Shown here one piece after another: positions 31,290 to 44,575 of a DNA stretch of 64,000 bases. Where the stretch lies: NCBI GenBank assembly GCA_035578175.1, contig JAQMRL010000002.1, positions 132,558,171-132,622,170 of the forward strand. The letters run 5' to 3'. Numbering within the stretch: position 1 is the first letter of the stretch; every line of letters starts with the position of its first letter. Origin of the DNA: Catonia carolina. Its lineage: Eukaryota > Arthropoda > Insecta > Hemiptera > Achilidae. Under the pieces are notes generated by a model. The model saw only the letters and a list, made by a program, of their open reading frames with translations. It did no database searches and was not told where the DNA came from. A program made the translations under genes and the position numbers.

Positions 31290-33065
31290 ATGCAAAATTA
31301 AATTAGAATAAGAAAAATATACTAGCTCCGTCGATGAGAAGTCTGCTTCCTCATAATCATGTTATTATTTGTATGATCGTCACTACCAGCTCGCTTCTTA
31401 TCAATTTTATACGGTAAATATTTTGTCAGTTTACATGATTTCTCCACTTTCTTTAGCTTATTGTGACCACATCGAAAAGGAAAGAGTAGTCGAGAATAGT
31501 CGAGAAAAACCGAGAGTTTAAAAATGTTAACGTAAATAATAAGAGTAATAATAGGTTTCCAAGAAGATTTATAAACGAATTTTATTGTAAAGGTAGGCCT
31601 GGAGTTTGTTGTACAGGTATTATGAAAAAGCGGATACCTATTAAGGTAATTGGACTTTTTGTAACACCTTCTATTCAATCCCAATTTGTTTATAGTCGTT
31701 AAGATTTATCTAGAAGCCGTCAGAAGGATTTTTTATTTTTATCGTTGTGTCAAAATTCTCTGTATTTCTCGAATTCTCCATTAGCCCACCGATATAGGCA
31801 GCCAGTTTGTTTACGATCAAATTCAGTTAACGTTTTATCTGTGATCGAGCGAGCGAATTCTATACTGCATACCAATACGTTAGAAAAGGTCGACGTTACT
31901 GTGTATTGTTTAATGTTATTTCTGTATTTTTTGTAAGTAGTATTTAGTAAATTGGTAGTTTATTGTAATAAGTTATTTATTGTATTAGTTAAAATTATAA
32001 TTAGTTTTTATTTATTTATTAAGTAATTACTTAGTTATTATTTAATATGGTGTCTCAACACGATTTTCAATGAGCTACCTAACCATATTTTTTCCCAGTT
32101 AGTGTTATAATAATGCTGCCGTAGGTTTGGCTAATTGCTGTTATAAAATTAGTTTAATTAGGAAATTTATTGTGTGTAAATAAGTAATTAACTTATTGTA
32201 ATGATTCAAAAACCAATGTAAAATTTGTAACTTAGAAATTATGTGCGTGAATAAAAAAAAATTTAATTGTAATTTTTAGTTGCAATAAATACTTGTAGTT
32301 TTGACCTTAAGTGTGTTAATTATTTAATTTACCCAGATCCCGAAACGGATCTTAGAGATTAGTGTCACATTATTTTTCATTTCTTCGCCTTCATGGCTAT
32401 TTTCTTGTATTATACAAAACAAAATAATTTTTGCTCAAATTCTCCTGTTTTTCTCAATATTTTGAATCGTTAATTGAAGAACGTTGTGTAACCTAACGAA
32501 CCGCTACGAGGTGGATTTTATACAGGAATAGCTCTAAATTTATTTTAAAAAAGCCGGAAGGTTTTTTTGTACGATAATTTTGTTCTAACTTTAAGGCCAG
32601 GTTATTAAAAAATATTATTAGATAATGATTGCGTAGCAGGTTGGAACATTGTAAGATTGGTTTCTGTTGAAGAGGAGTAAATTGGAAAATAGCAGAGAAG
32701 CAGCAAGAAGCAAAGAGTTGTATCTTTCTTTTTAAAATCAATATAACTTACAGTAAATACAGAAAGCGCTTCTTTATAAACTGCGTTCACCAGAACCTTG
32801 CTTCTGTTTTAGTAAACTACGTAGAAAAATAAGAAAGAAACCAATATCTTCCATCTATCTAATCCGATACAACAGGTCTACAGTTTATGGATGACCTACC
32901 CTTACAGAAAAAAACCCTGTAGGCCAGCCACTACGTGTTTGTGCAACACTATTTTGACCAGCTTGTGTTGTATAAAATAAATATATCAATAGCCAATATA
33001 TTTTCACAAAGGATCCAATTACAACGAGCTACGTCAGTCTGTTAGTTGATTTTTTTACTTCTATA
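31290..33065. other. No gene seen
   Basis: Several short frames (31322-31684 minus, 31745-31936 plus, 32493-32790 minus) show no domain. AGATCCCGAAACGGATCTTA near 32335 is a partial inverted match to the 16-mer at 30092. Confidence 0.4.
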
Positions 33066-33069
33066 TATA

Positions 33070-33073
<4 letters not shown>

Positions 33074-33107
<34 letters not shown>
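33074..33107. repeat. (TC)n microsatellite with GC and CA runs
   Basis: Seventeen TC units followed by GCGCGCGCGC (33114-33123) and CACACACTCACACAC. The open frame 33046-33297 is made by this tract. Confidence 0.9.
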
Positions 33108-33110
<3 letters not shown>

Positions 33111-33499
33111 CATGCGCGCGCGCTCTCACACACTCACACACCAACAACTCTCTCTGCCACTTTTGCGTTTTTATGCTGCCCAGGTAAAGGACTTTATTCT
33201 AAAGATAATAGGCATTATGGAGTTATTTAAAGTCCTATTCTTCAATGAAATCTACTCTATTACTCTGCTTAGTTCTGAAATAATTAAAAATGTTTAAAAA
33301 GTAATTCCAACCACAAAGTTCTTTAAATAACAAAAAAAAACCCAAAAAAGACTGTAAAATAACTTTTTTACCAGCACTAAACGTAGTCAAAATTTTAAAT
33401 TTCAGAATTACAAATACAAATATTCACGATTCGTCTCCCACGAAATTAAGCTAGCAGTGTTTTTAGTTTATTTAAGAGGGTTCAACATTTTGGTTACTA

Positions 33500-34173
33500 T
33501 AGTCGTTTGCACGTTCAGTTGACACAATGAATCTTATGGCAATCATCACTGCTATTAACGCAACTAAAAACATTAATTAAAGGCATCTGCATGCGTATAT
33601 AAATACATTTTTAGAACCTCTGTAGAATACATATTTTTTAAGGTAGAACTACAATTCAAGTTTTGCTTGACAGAAAAAATGTAATAAGTAGAGTGTTTAA
33701 TGAATTGTAAAAAATCAAAAAAACTAAAAACCATTTCTTCTATTAGGGGAGGGAGTTAAAATTAATATCTCATCTATTTTAATGCAGACCTACTAATCCC
33801 TTCTCCACATTCCTTCACCAGACTTTCTAAACACTGCGTGATAAATGTAAGCAAATGACGCAATCGATTATTACAAATCTAAAAAATCTTTCCCAGTACA
33901 GAAATCGAAAAAATATTTGACATTTGGAATCTGCATATGAAGTTGAGTATAAATTTAAAGTGTTAATTATTAATTAATAGTCATTTAGACTACTTTACAT
34001 TATAAAGGTTTGTTATCGATAGGGCTTGGAATGAGGGGAACGTTATTGGTTATGATGGCATTGATTGATCTACAAAGCCGATGTTTGTGTATGTGCTAGT
34101 AGCAGTCAGAGCCCCATAAGAAATACACTGTCCTATACTGTTCCATTTTGTCAACTGAACGTGCAAACGACTA
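33500..34173. mobile_element. Non-coding TIR element F (MITE-like)
   Basis: 674 bp with about 30 bp terminal inverted repeats (TAGTCGTTTGCACGTTCAGT...) differing at one position, flanked by TA (33498-33499, 34174-34175). The interior has no transposase frame. The TA target points to the Tc1/mariner superfamily. No second copy in the window. Confidence 0.8.
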
Positions 34174-34500
34174 TAGCAAATAATTAGGGTTATGGAACAA
34201 TGTAATTATTAAACACGTAATAATTTCTAGACCCTAGCCTGGAATTGAACTTTGTAGCCCAGTAAGCTGACTATGACTCCATTAGTTTCCTTTTCTTCAA
34301 CAAGTTAAGTACCACTTATATGGGCGTTAGACTGCAGTAAAGGATTTATATAAGAGCAAGTAATATCTAAGGCGCTGTTTTTTTTAAATACTACTTCCTA
34401 TTTTATATTATCTAAAACCAAATTTATGTAACTAGGAAACGACTAGGTTAGTTCAGTAAAAACGAATGTGTTGATTAAACATAAAAATGAAACGTACGTA

Positions 34501-35238
34501 TACTCGATTCATCGTAAGAAAGATATATCGAGTAAACAAACAGCAGTTACCGAATCAGCTGATGAAGCGGTGACTCAGAAAAAATGCAACACTTTTAACG
34601 AAAACATCACAATGATAACTGGTACGTGCTTTTAACCATATGCAGAATTAAACGATAAATAGAAATGAAAAAAAAAACAAAAAATACAACACTAAATTCC
34701 TAATTGAAAATTATAATGCACGTAAGAACGACGCGAGACAATACGATGTCAAAAGCGAACTGGTAGTATAATATAAGGACGACATATTCTTTGTCAAAAA
34801 TGTGGAGAGAGATTTATGAGTTTGGATAAGTCATCGTCAAATTCAATTGTAAAATAACGAGTGACTAAACTAATATTAGATGACTAATCATTAAATTAAA
34901 AATGTTAAAGATCTCATGTTTCGTCATACAGATCAGAGGTAATAGCCTACGTACAATTTGTAACCACATTTATTTATGAAAACGAATGGAAATAAAGTAT
35001 AGGTCTAACGTTTTTATACATTTATAGATCAATACTTAAAACATCAGTCATGATATATGATGTAGACCTAACAGTTTCATTTATAAAAATACTTTTAAAA
35101 GTATTTTATACTTAAATACTTTAGAAAGTATTTTGTTTTTACTTTTTAATCAGCGTGTACAAATATTTAAATAATGCGCATACTCAGTGACGTCATTATT
35201 TGTTTACTTGAGATATCTTTCTTACAGTGAGTCGAGTA
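34501..35238. mobile_element. Non-coding TIR element G (MITE-like)
   Basis: 738 bp with 40 bp terminal inverted repeats (start TACTCGATTCATCGTAAGAA, five mismatches) and TA on both sides (34499-34500, 35239-35240). No coding frame. Older than element F judging by repeat mismatch, and unrelated in its ends. Confidence 0.75.
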
Positions 35239-35249
35239 TAGAATAGATT

Positions 35250-35784
35250 TGGTCTTCAAAATAATAATTAAAGTATCAGGATTTAAAGGTGTAATCGTTT
35301 GCTTTGTGTACTACCCACCAACTCTAAAGAGCCGTTTCTGTGGCTCAGCTTTTAACTTTAAGATGGTCTGTAGACAGTTAAAATTTTGGAGAAGCAATTT
35401 GTACAGTTTGGGAATCAGGTATCAAAAAATGTCTTCCGATTAGCGTTTTTGTAGCTCTTAAGTTAATAAATCAAATGTTTGTTTCTAGTAACTGTAGTTG
35501 TGGATTCGTTTCGGAAGATCACTTCATCTTTGTGTGCTAGTATAATTAGTTACCGAGCATAATGTAGACAAACACTTCTTGAAAAACAAAGTTAAAATAT
35601 TAAAAGACAAGATATAGCTACAGCATTTACTGAACTTTTAAAGCCTAAGTGGAATCGACCAAAAGATCGCTTGCACGTTACTGTATTTCCTTGGCGAGTC
35701 ATCGCTAAACATCATGGCGTACTTGGAACAACAGCCTGACACCAAACCGGCTTTAAAACCAATAAAACCAATCTGGTGTGTCAC
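35250..35784. other. No gene seen
   Basis: Short plus frame 35249-35443 without domain signs. Confidence 0.4.
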
Positions 35785-36255
35785 ACGACTTTCTCTTCCC
35801 AAATGTTGATAATGAAAAATACAACTTATGCTTAATTATGAGTAAACAATGCAAAATGAAAAACAAACCTAATTTTTTTTACGAGTGAATTACACTAACT
35901 GAAAATCAACTTCTGTTCGACTAAAAATACGAAAAATCACTAAATGACACTGAATTAAGCTTTATAAGAAAATGCTCAAAAAAAAGTTCTAGATCTTTTT
36001 TATTTCCATAACTTTTATTACATACTGCAATCTTAAAAATTACAAGCTTTATTTACCGAATTTGCTGAACATAATAAAGAAAATCACTAATTGACTCTAA
36101 ATTAAGCGTTTTAGAAAATAATGTTCGAAATAAAATGTTAGTAGCTTTTTTAATATTCTACTACATTAATTATATGCGCTTTTGTATTAATATATACAAG
36201 TTTAATTAAATTGCATATTAAGGCCGCAATCCTGAAAAAAATTACCACGCGACCA
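35785..36255 (-). repeat. Dispersed family C, copy e (truncated)
   Basis: Starts with CTGGTGTGTCACACGACTTTC (about 35790) and stops near CCCCCAAATTTTAACAGACAT, about half way through the family. Confidence 0.65.
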
Positions 36256-38229
36256 CAGCCCCCAAATTTTAACAGACATTGTAGCGATCACCTGTTGTAT
36301 CAGTTTTAATTTTTTTAGAACAGCTAATTCATACATTTCGTTACTGAAGTCAAATATCTGATTTATACTATTTTTCAGGGCTGATGAGCTCTGAACGGAC
36401 GCATTGCTCCCTACCCATTTCATAGCTAGCCAGTGACTTGCCAATTCTTCCTCTCGTAGCTCTGTTATATATTTCATCAGCCTCTTTTTTGGTCTTTCAA
36501 TAACAATTAAAACCATTTGTACAATCTGACAACGCTGGTAAACGTTCTGATTGGTCTAAACGCGTCCAACAACAGAGCTCGTCAACCGTAAAAAGCATTA
36601 TATATAAAATTTATTTCTTTTTCTAAATTTCAATTTAAATAGTATAAAATTATAAACCATAATATTTAATTTTTATTTTATTAACTAAATAGTAAAACAG
36701 AATTTGTTTTTCAAAAGTAATATTTCATTTCATTTTAGTTTTTTCCAAAAGTTATACTAATTAAGTTCCGGATTTGTAAATGCAATTGGAAATAAATTTT
36801 TCATGGACCAACAATCGTAGAGTAAAGATGGTATTTTGAGTTTTATTTAATGTAGCTGTTAAATTTAATGATTAAGTAGATTATGTTACCGTAATGATAT
36901 AAATTCAAAAAGTAAACGCTACTACATGGGGCTTACCCCAATATTGTAGAACATAAGCAGCTGTAAAAACACGCCAGGTCTTTCTGATGAATTTGTTTTT
37001 GTTTATTTCGTATTGTTTCCGGTTATCCGGATTTTAGATTTCTGAATCGCTTCCGGTCTAAAGTAGTCCAGATAAACGAGGTAGTACTGTATTACATTTG
37101 GGGAGCACTATACCTCGACAATAAAACAAAATCGATTTTTCTAATTTTGGCGCCGTTGCCTTCTGTATCTTTCTGTGGGATTACATATAAAAATTATAAC
37201 TGTACGATAGAAATTACGGAAGCTATGCAAATTTTTGTTAAGTAACGTTTTGACCAGAATTTCTTTTAATTGAGTTAATCTGTGAAAACAATTAAGAGTT
37301 GCGATATTCAAAGAACACAGAAAGCTGAGAAGGCAATGGAAAGTGTGTCAAAAGAAGCAAGACAAGAAAAAAAATGAGGAAATTATTTAAGGAAAAAGAA
37401 CAGTCTGGTGAGGATCAATATTATGGTGCAGGCCGATTTTAGGGTAAGTAAAACTTTACAGCTTATTTCCCGCAAATTCACTTTTTTCCATAATGGTACA
37501 GTTTTCTCAAAAACTATTTGACGTTGAAGGTTGAAATTATTTGAGTATGTTTCCCAGTATAATTGTGACATATGGTACTAGAATCATAGCAGTATTATTA
37601 CTAAGTTCGAAATAAATTTAAAAATTCTACAAAAAAAATTAAACTGTTTTTGCATTTTTTTTTTAAATTCTCGAAATGGTTTCGCTAGCTCTATATTAAT
37701 AATCCTAGTACTAGAGCTTAAAAAGTCCTCATAGAAAAGTCCCAAAAAAATTAAAGCCCTAACTCTTAACGGTTTCTTAGAAACGTGTACCAAAAAAGAG
37801 GTCAATTTAACATGGGTTAGATAGGAGGTATAGTGTTCCCCTTAAGTGGTGTTGTAAATTTAGAATTGTTTCGTCAAGGTTTTGAGACAAAGATGGATAT
37901 AAATCAAATGAAGATGAATAAAGACAATATAAGTTACTATGGTTGAATAGAAAATCGTTATTGGAGTAGATAAATAATAAATATTTAAAGTACTTCATTC
38001 TAGAACAGTATAATGAGTAGTAAATTGAATTAAAATGTTTAAAATTGTAAATAATTAATTAAAGATTCTCAATAAAGCAACATTAGATAATCTATTTAAA
38101 CGAAAACGCTAAACTACGTGTAATGATCAATACAACATATTCGCAGTGGGACTGAATCATGGTCGACACCCTCTTATTTGTCACCCTGCGTCCTATCTAT
38201 ATGTTAAGGATAAGTAATTTATGTAACAA
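36256..38229. other. No gene recognised; one 104-codon frame
   Basis: A minus frame (36202-36516) has protein-like composition in its first 70 residues (K-K-R-L-M-K-Y-I-T-E-L-R-E-E-E-L-A-S-H-W) but runs into the family C copy. It may be an exon-like remnant. No family recognised. The rest is AT-rich. Confidence 0.35.
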
Positions 38230-38650
38230 GTTGAACAATTAATTGCACCGGGCGTACAACAGAGTCATGAGGTGACCGGCCCGTATGACCTGGCTCGGCG
38301 AATAGCAACGTTCACCTCCCTTACCGCGAGTTGTTATCCCTCCGTACTACCCCTCTCCTACAAACCACCTTCAACATTCTACCACCTGCTTAAACCTCCT
38401 ACTGTTGCTGTCATATCACGTTTCTCCCTTGTTATGCAATATTATATTAGGCGTGCTGTAACCCTACAGTATATACAAGTGCCATAGCTGTGTTTAGAGA
38501 TGGATGTACGGATAGAGATGTTTGGATGAACGGAAGGGTACTCACCCGTTACCCTCGCTAGTTCAGTAATAACCTGGCTGCCATCTATTCCTTCCGCTCC
38601 ACCTTCTCTTTCTAATAAATCCGTCCATCTATAAAGGCAAGGCCAGATAA
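38230..38650. other. GC-balanced block, unknown
   Basis: Composition rises for about 400 bp with pyrimidine-rich plus-strand runs. The 71-codon frame 38272-38487 is not recognisable. Confidence 0.3.
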
Positions 38651-39189
38651 AACACTATCAGTTTACCGGAAGGCAGGGTTGCCAAATTCACATGGTGCAT
38701 ATTATCTACTACATTACAAATTCTTTGATAAGTCGTTCTTAAAAAACTAAAAAAATCCGATTTTTGGAATATTTTAACGAAAATTAGTAATGTACTTTCA
38801 TGATTACTACTTTGGAAAAACACTATTTACGTTTTATGATGGGATAGAAAACATGTGTTAAAGAAGACAACGAGTCGTAAAAAACCGCTAAACAGCAAAA
38901 GGACGTATATAATATTTTCTTAAACGAGCTACAATGTTCATACAGTACACTTAATGAGCTAATCAAAATAATGAGCTACTAAATAGTTAATAGGAAAGAA
39001 TATTTTAAATTACACAAAAATTGTGATTTCCTGCACATAAGCTCTTTTAATATTTAGCAATTCCATGAATTCGATACGTGATAAACTTAATACAAAATAA
39101 AACAGTTGTAAATACATCTAATATTGACTTCGTTTAAAGTTTATGTTACGTCGACGTCGCATACTTCCGATTCAGTAAATGCGTATTAA

Positions 39190-39450
39190 GTATCTTGACA
39201 TGCATATTTATTTTAACAAAATTATAATATACAAAGTCATTGTTAAGCCTATTTATACTTATGGAATTCAGCTTTAAGGAATAACTAGTAATTCCAACAT
39301 GGAAACCATTCAAAGATGCCAATAAAAAATTCTAAAAACATTAAAATAATCACAATGGTACATTTCTAACAAAATTATACACACAGATTTTAAAACACCA
39401 ACAGTAAAATAAAAAATATTAAAATTTTCAACAAATCGAACAAAATTCAA
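39190..39450 (+). pseudogene. Jockey-like LINE 3' end, heavily decayed
   Basis: Despite stops the frame reads V-K-P-I-Y-T-Y-G-I-Q-L, S-N-S-N-M-E-T-I-Q-R-C-Q, W-Y-I-S-N-K-I-I-H-T-D-F-K-T-P-T-V-K, the same block order as 14836-15261 and 56820-57107. Confidence 0.7.
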
Positions 39451-39564
39451 AAAGCATTCCAAATTTTTGGGAGTAAACCTCCTAGCATAACACAAAAATA
39501 CTCAAAGGATTACGATGAAAACATCCAACAGAACTTTTTTGAAAGTATAGAAACAAATCAAAAG

Positions 39565-39930
39565 GAGAGGCATCGATAGGTGAATCCTCCATTCAAGACA
39601 AATTCAGAAATTATTACTTCGAAATCGCTGTGTATATACTTATGTTTCGAAGTGAAAAAATTATAGGTTTATTCTGTGATTACAAAAAATTGTTAACGTT
39701 TCTTCGCAGAGATCTACTTCGATATCACTATGTATCACACAATGAATATTTACAAAAAAAATAAAACTTCTGTTTTAAGTACGTCTGTTCCACCTCATTA
39801 AGAGGAGTGCGTTAGTGGGTGATTCTTCAATTCAAGACAAATTCACAAATTTTTACTGTTCATTCATTTTATTTGTTTACTTTTACGTAGTGAACAGATT
39901 GTAGATTTATTCTGTAATAAAAGAAACATT
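39565..39930 (+). repeat. Diverged direct duplication
   Basis: GGTGAATCCTCCATTCAAGAC (about 39579) and GGTGATTCTTCAATTCAAGAC (about 39819) each start a roughly 110 bp segment that continues ACAAATTCA...ATTATT/TTTTTACT and ends in TTTATTCTGT. Together they look like an old tandem duplication with a 240 bp period, adjoining the LINE relic. Confidence 0.55.
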
Positions 39931-40077
39931 GGCCCATACACCTACCAGATATTAAATTACTATTTTCACGTAAACTTTTAAATAAAGACAAAAAGTAATT
40001 TAAAACAAACAACATCGGCATTAAAAATACATTTGAACTCGACAAGAAAAAGCTATGAGGTTATGGTATGGTAGATA

Positions 40078-40540
40078 GCAGGTAGATACCAAGTTCACGT
40101 CCGACCCATTTTAGAATACTGTTCCGTGGTTTGGGGCAACGATAAGAGAATCACTAGCAACCTTTTTGAAAGCTTTCAAACAAATTTGATGAGATACCTA
40201 ATGTACAATTTGCTGACATCGACAGTTATGAGGGTTTGTATAAAAAATGGAAATTTCACCCTCTGAGTGATTTAATCCCGCCTTCGTGGACTGGCGGCGG
40301 CGTTGTACCTCTACAAGGTCCTGCATGTACATGTTGATGGCGATGTTTTTAGACTTGGTTTAAAGGTTCCTCATGCACGAGTGAGGAGATATAGATTGTT
40401 TCTTGCATCTAACGGGATTAAAGATACCACACCTCTAGCCTGTTGTGTTGATATCGCAAATGACATTAGAAACGAAGCAGACTTTTTCAACTCAAAAATT
40501 GGCATCTTTAAGGTGGAATTACTGAGGAGTATGACGTGAT
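40078..40540 (+). pseudogene. LINE reverse transcriptase carboxyl end, decayed
   Basis: Y-Q-V-H-V-R-P-I-L-E-Y-C-S-V-V-W-G (about 40095) is the conserved R-P-x-L-E-Y-x-S-x-V-W block. After two frameshifts A-L-Y-L-Y-K-V-L-H, then F-R-L-G-L-K-V-P and T-P-L-A-C-C-V-D-I-A-N-D-I-R-N-E-A-D follow (frame 40303-40539). This differs from the Y-G-I-Q-L-W-G Jockey fragments and is a second LINE lineage. Confidence 0.65.
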
Positions 40541-42540
40541 TTAACTGACTTTGATAGTATGTTGATATATGTTTTTATGTTTAAGCCCTTTGTACCTACG
40601 TGTTATATGTGTCTATGTGTGTCTTCGTGTCTTCAAATGTCCTTCGTTCAATGAAACCGGTTGGTGTATTCACATACGTACGTATGCGGATATATGGTTT
40701 GGTCATTTGGAAATAGTAATAATAAATAAAAATGGTGAAATATAAGACATAAAATTAATTATACAATGATTCAATATAATAAGTATATTAAGGAGAGTGT
40801 GGCAGCTCTGTTCTAAAAAAAATAACAAAAAAATAGTGCACAAAACGATGAAATACTCAGAAATGCAGGAAATAATTTTATTATTAAAACAGATCTTTTC
40901 ACACATAGATAGCGCTCTGTCTGGACGTACATTGTATCTATTCTGTACCCCATACTCTAGGCATCCTCCTCTCTCCCCGTTTTCTACCTCAGGATGTAAT
41001 ACACTATTTCCAATTTATATACTCCTTTCCTTCCGCTTTACATCATTTAAGGAAGGAAGAACGTATTTAAGTCCACCCTTTTCTTTTGCGACTCCCCTTT
41101 CTCATACCGTACCTCCGCTGCAAAGAAATAACGAGTACCGACCGCTCCATCGTACGCTTTCAAATGCATTATAATTTATAAAGTTGTACGCATCGACTAG
41201 CCGAACGCAGCAACTTGTTAAACTACCAACCCTTACAACGAATATTAAGCTCAAGCTGCTGCACAAGTTGCTACGACACTAAACGTCACCTTTTCTCCGG
41301 TTTAATAACCAACCCCCTCAGAAATTTACCGAGAGTTTCTCATAACAAGTTCACCTCCACAAAGAGTTTTCCTTAGCTCAGACAACCCTATACAGTGACA
41401 AGAAAATATTGAAAGGACAAATTGGAAATAAAAATAAATAGCTATTAGGCCCGTCTTGACAGGAGAGACATCTGTTCTATACGTTTGAAATTTAATAGAC
41501 TTACCCTATAACTTTTAAGCCTCAGAAAACGGGATTTTTTAATTACATTTATTTAAATTTTATTAATTTAATATGCATTACGTGCAGTAATTATAATTTT
41601 TTGTTACATTAATAGAGCTAAATAGAGTATCTCATTCAATAAGACGTAATTAAAGTTTGTTCAGTAGCTGATGAAACAGAAAAATTATGCCTTCCAATAA
41701 AATAAAATGAACAATGAACACAACGTTCACGTTTGAGGATCAAAGAGCAACTGTTCTACGTTTGCAGACATGACAATCGTTTCTACGAACGTGGATACAG
41801 GAATAGAACACATAAACGTGTAGAATAAGCATAAAAAACAAAACTACAGATTTACTTTAAAAAACTTAGTACATAACCAATATCAAAACAGCCCCGAGTC
41901 AATTGAAGATACAATACGGAAAATTAGAAAATTTTATAGCTTTACGTATCTTGCGGAGAAAATATAAGCAAGCGAATAACAGCAGACAAGGAAATATGAC
42001 TATTGAACTTCGAAAGCTTACCACCTGTATTAGCTAAAAGTACTCTCAAATGTAATTTCTGATAATTCATTAACTAAATTTTGCAAATGACGGCTAAGTT
42101 AAAGATTTTGTTCTGATAAATTGCTTTAATGAGTATTTACTGGTTGAAATATTTTTGTAAAAATAAGGTAGCAATTGGTCACCTAAATGAACCGATAAAG
42201 ATTAAGACGTACAAAATTTAAGAATAAAAATTTGTGAACCAGAAAAGTGTAACCATACAATCCACCTCCGCCAAATTTAATTTTGTCACATATAAATTTA
42301 TTTGTTTTGAACTTCTGAACAAGAATATCTAACGTCCAAAAACAACTAATAGATATTTATCCAAAAATGACGTTAAAAGTTGATGGGCGAACGGTTTTGC
42401 ATAAGGTAGAATATTTGCTTATTACTAAACATAGAAACCAGCTCTTTCACATACATCATATTAAAATTAGAAAAAAAGATTAACATTAAACGGAGACCTA
42501 TATAGAATGAATAACAACCAGTTGTCAAAAAAACAAAATT
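40541..42540. other. No gene seen
   Basis: Mostly AT-rich. A 125-codon plus frame (40797-41174) passes through a pyrimidine-rich block and has no recognisable domain. Confidence 0.4.
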
Positions 42541-42860
42541 AAGACACTAATCAATAGACCAAAGGTGTTGGATCAAATGGTTTAGTCAGAAAGAATATTG
42601 AGAAAACTGGAATAAACCGAGAAAACTAGTATGACAAGAAAACTTTCCCTAATGATCCGAACAAAATTCAGACAAGTAATAACGGACTTTAAGGGCTTCC
42701 ATGAAGATCAAAAGTAGAACATTGGGAGAACCGATAAAGGAGAAAAGCCTACAGGGAATGAATGCTGAGAATGTGGGCTGCAAAAAGAGCTTCCAGAAAC
42801 GTCTTCACCTCACGTGACCTAAAATTGGCCTAATACGAGGAAAAAGAATCAACTTAAAAA
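42541..42860 (+). pseudogene. RTE-like LINE tail, decayed
   Basis: Aligns with 62720-62990: both carry ...GACTTTA(A/T)...GG(C/T)TTCCATGAAGA and then GGGCTGCAAAA...AGCTTC. The frame shows D-F-K-G-F-H-E-D and later lysine-rich pieces, as in RTE-like ends. Many stops. Confidence 0.5.
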
Positions 42861-42869
42861 TAAATAACC

Positions 42870-44570
42870 GGAAAAATTTCTACATAAGAAAAATGATTAA
42901 AATTTTACACAAATTCTGTTAAAATCGGTATATTTACAATTTATTTTGGTCGAGGTTTTTATAATAATTTTAGGCGATTTTGCTTGATCTCCTTTTGTGA
43001 ACACTGGATATTCTTGTTCAGGAGGACAAATCAGGTACTATACATAGAAACCCATATATATATAGAAGGATAATATAATATACTTACAACAAATTGTAAT
43101 GATGCGGGGGAGGGGGTAAATGGTACATTTTTGTAGCCCAGCAACTCAACATCATTTTGTTGCATTTTTTAATGTAGGTATAACTGAAAGATGTCACAGT
43201 GGATAAAATTTAGACTTTTCTCACAGTTTTCATACAAGCAGAACAATGGAATAAACTTTACTAGTAATATTGTGTATGAATGGAACAATTGAAAACAAGG
43301 CCAACTGGGACAGAAGTTCCGCGTTGAAATGGGCTGGTTTGGTTGTTGCTTTGGCATTGATGTTAGAAAGGCCGTACAAGGGGAAGAGAGAAAGAGAAGC
43401 AGATAAGAGAATTCGGAGTTTATCCCTAGATTTGAAGTTAGAATGATGACGTCGGCGCAGTTCGTTGAAGAACTTTTTTTTGGTGAGTGATAACCAAGAA
43501 GAAGAAAAAGGAGGGAGAAGGTAGATGTACTATATACTATATGGTGCTCGTGATATATAGACCACCAATCCATCTGATGACGTCACGATATAACCATGTA
43601 CATAATAAAAGTAATAATAATATTAGAGAGCGCAATCGCAAAACTAAACTTTCAACTCGGAAAAGTTATAACAAACACCCTGCCAACCCCTCAGCCTTCA
43701 GTCGTTAGCCCTGAGCCGAGTCGCGTTCAATTTAACCACAGCGAGCAGAATAAGGAAATAATAAATAGATAGCAATTTGCGATGATAATATAAATGATGC
43801 AATCTGATGCCGCCAAGATGAGACGTACCGAGACACGAAAGGGATAAGAGAAAAGTAAGTAATGTATACAATTTAAAGTTTACCTAATCAAAAAAGACGA
43901 CGTCGGCTCACTAAAAAGGACGAGAAAAGGAAAATGTAAAAGGAAAAAGTTTTTACATTATTTAATCATAAAAAACAGAAAAGAAGGATATTATCGTTTC
44001 GTCAACTTTACGACGATGACTCAACTCATTGTTGTTGTCATCATGTAACATTGCAATAACTCTTCCTAATTGAATGAGTACATTGCATTCACTTTAATAC
44101 TTACCATAATGTTAATTTACAAATTTGTGAAAAGTTATACGAAACTTATTTCCCTTTGTTAATGAATAAGAGCTCGCTTACATAACTTCAACAATCAACA
44201 CGAAACTCCTTAATGAAGTTATCCGCCTTACAGTAATCTATCTCACGTATCACGGTACAAGTTTATTATTTATTTTCTATTTCCTTAAAATTATCTCGTG
44301 CTCGAAAATTTACACAAACAAAATTAAGACTATATTATTTTGGGTTCTCATACATGTTTTGTGATTTATGTCAGCTAAAATTTCTCATTTGCTGGTTTGT
44401 TTGTTACCATATGATGAAAATACAACTAAACCGATTTCTATGCAATTTGGAAGAATTTCATTTCCGTCAAACTAAAAAGTTTATTCATTTTCACCTCAAA
44501 AACATAAACGCAATATTTTACTTTTCCTGATTTAAATAGAAACTTCTTTTTCCCTTTTGTATTCACCTTA
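42870..44570. other. No gene seen
   Basis: Mixed composition. A 134-codon minus frame (43169-43573) is Ser/Leu/Phe-rich without domains. A repeat-like phrase, AAACCGATTTCTATGCAATT, is at about 44428. Confidence 0.4.
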
Positions 44571-44575
44571 TACTA

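Noticed and set aside
30085..32350. LTR retrotransposon bounded by the TTTCGGGATCT word
   Set aside because: The two words are in opposite orientation, no gag or pol lies between them, and a mariner occupies much of the span.
33046..33297. 83-codon gene with Leu-Ser repeat
   Set aside because: Translation of a (TC)n microsatellite.
40797..41174. 125-codon plus-strand gene
   Set aside because: Runs through a pyrimidine-rich block; no domain or conserved start.
43169..43573. 134-codon minus-strand gene
   Set aside because: Low-complexity Ser/Leu/Phe composition, no domain, no context.
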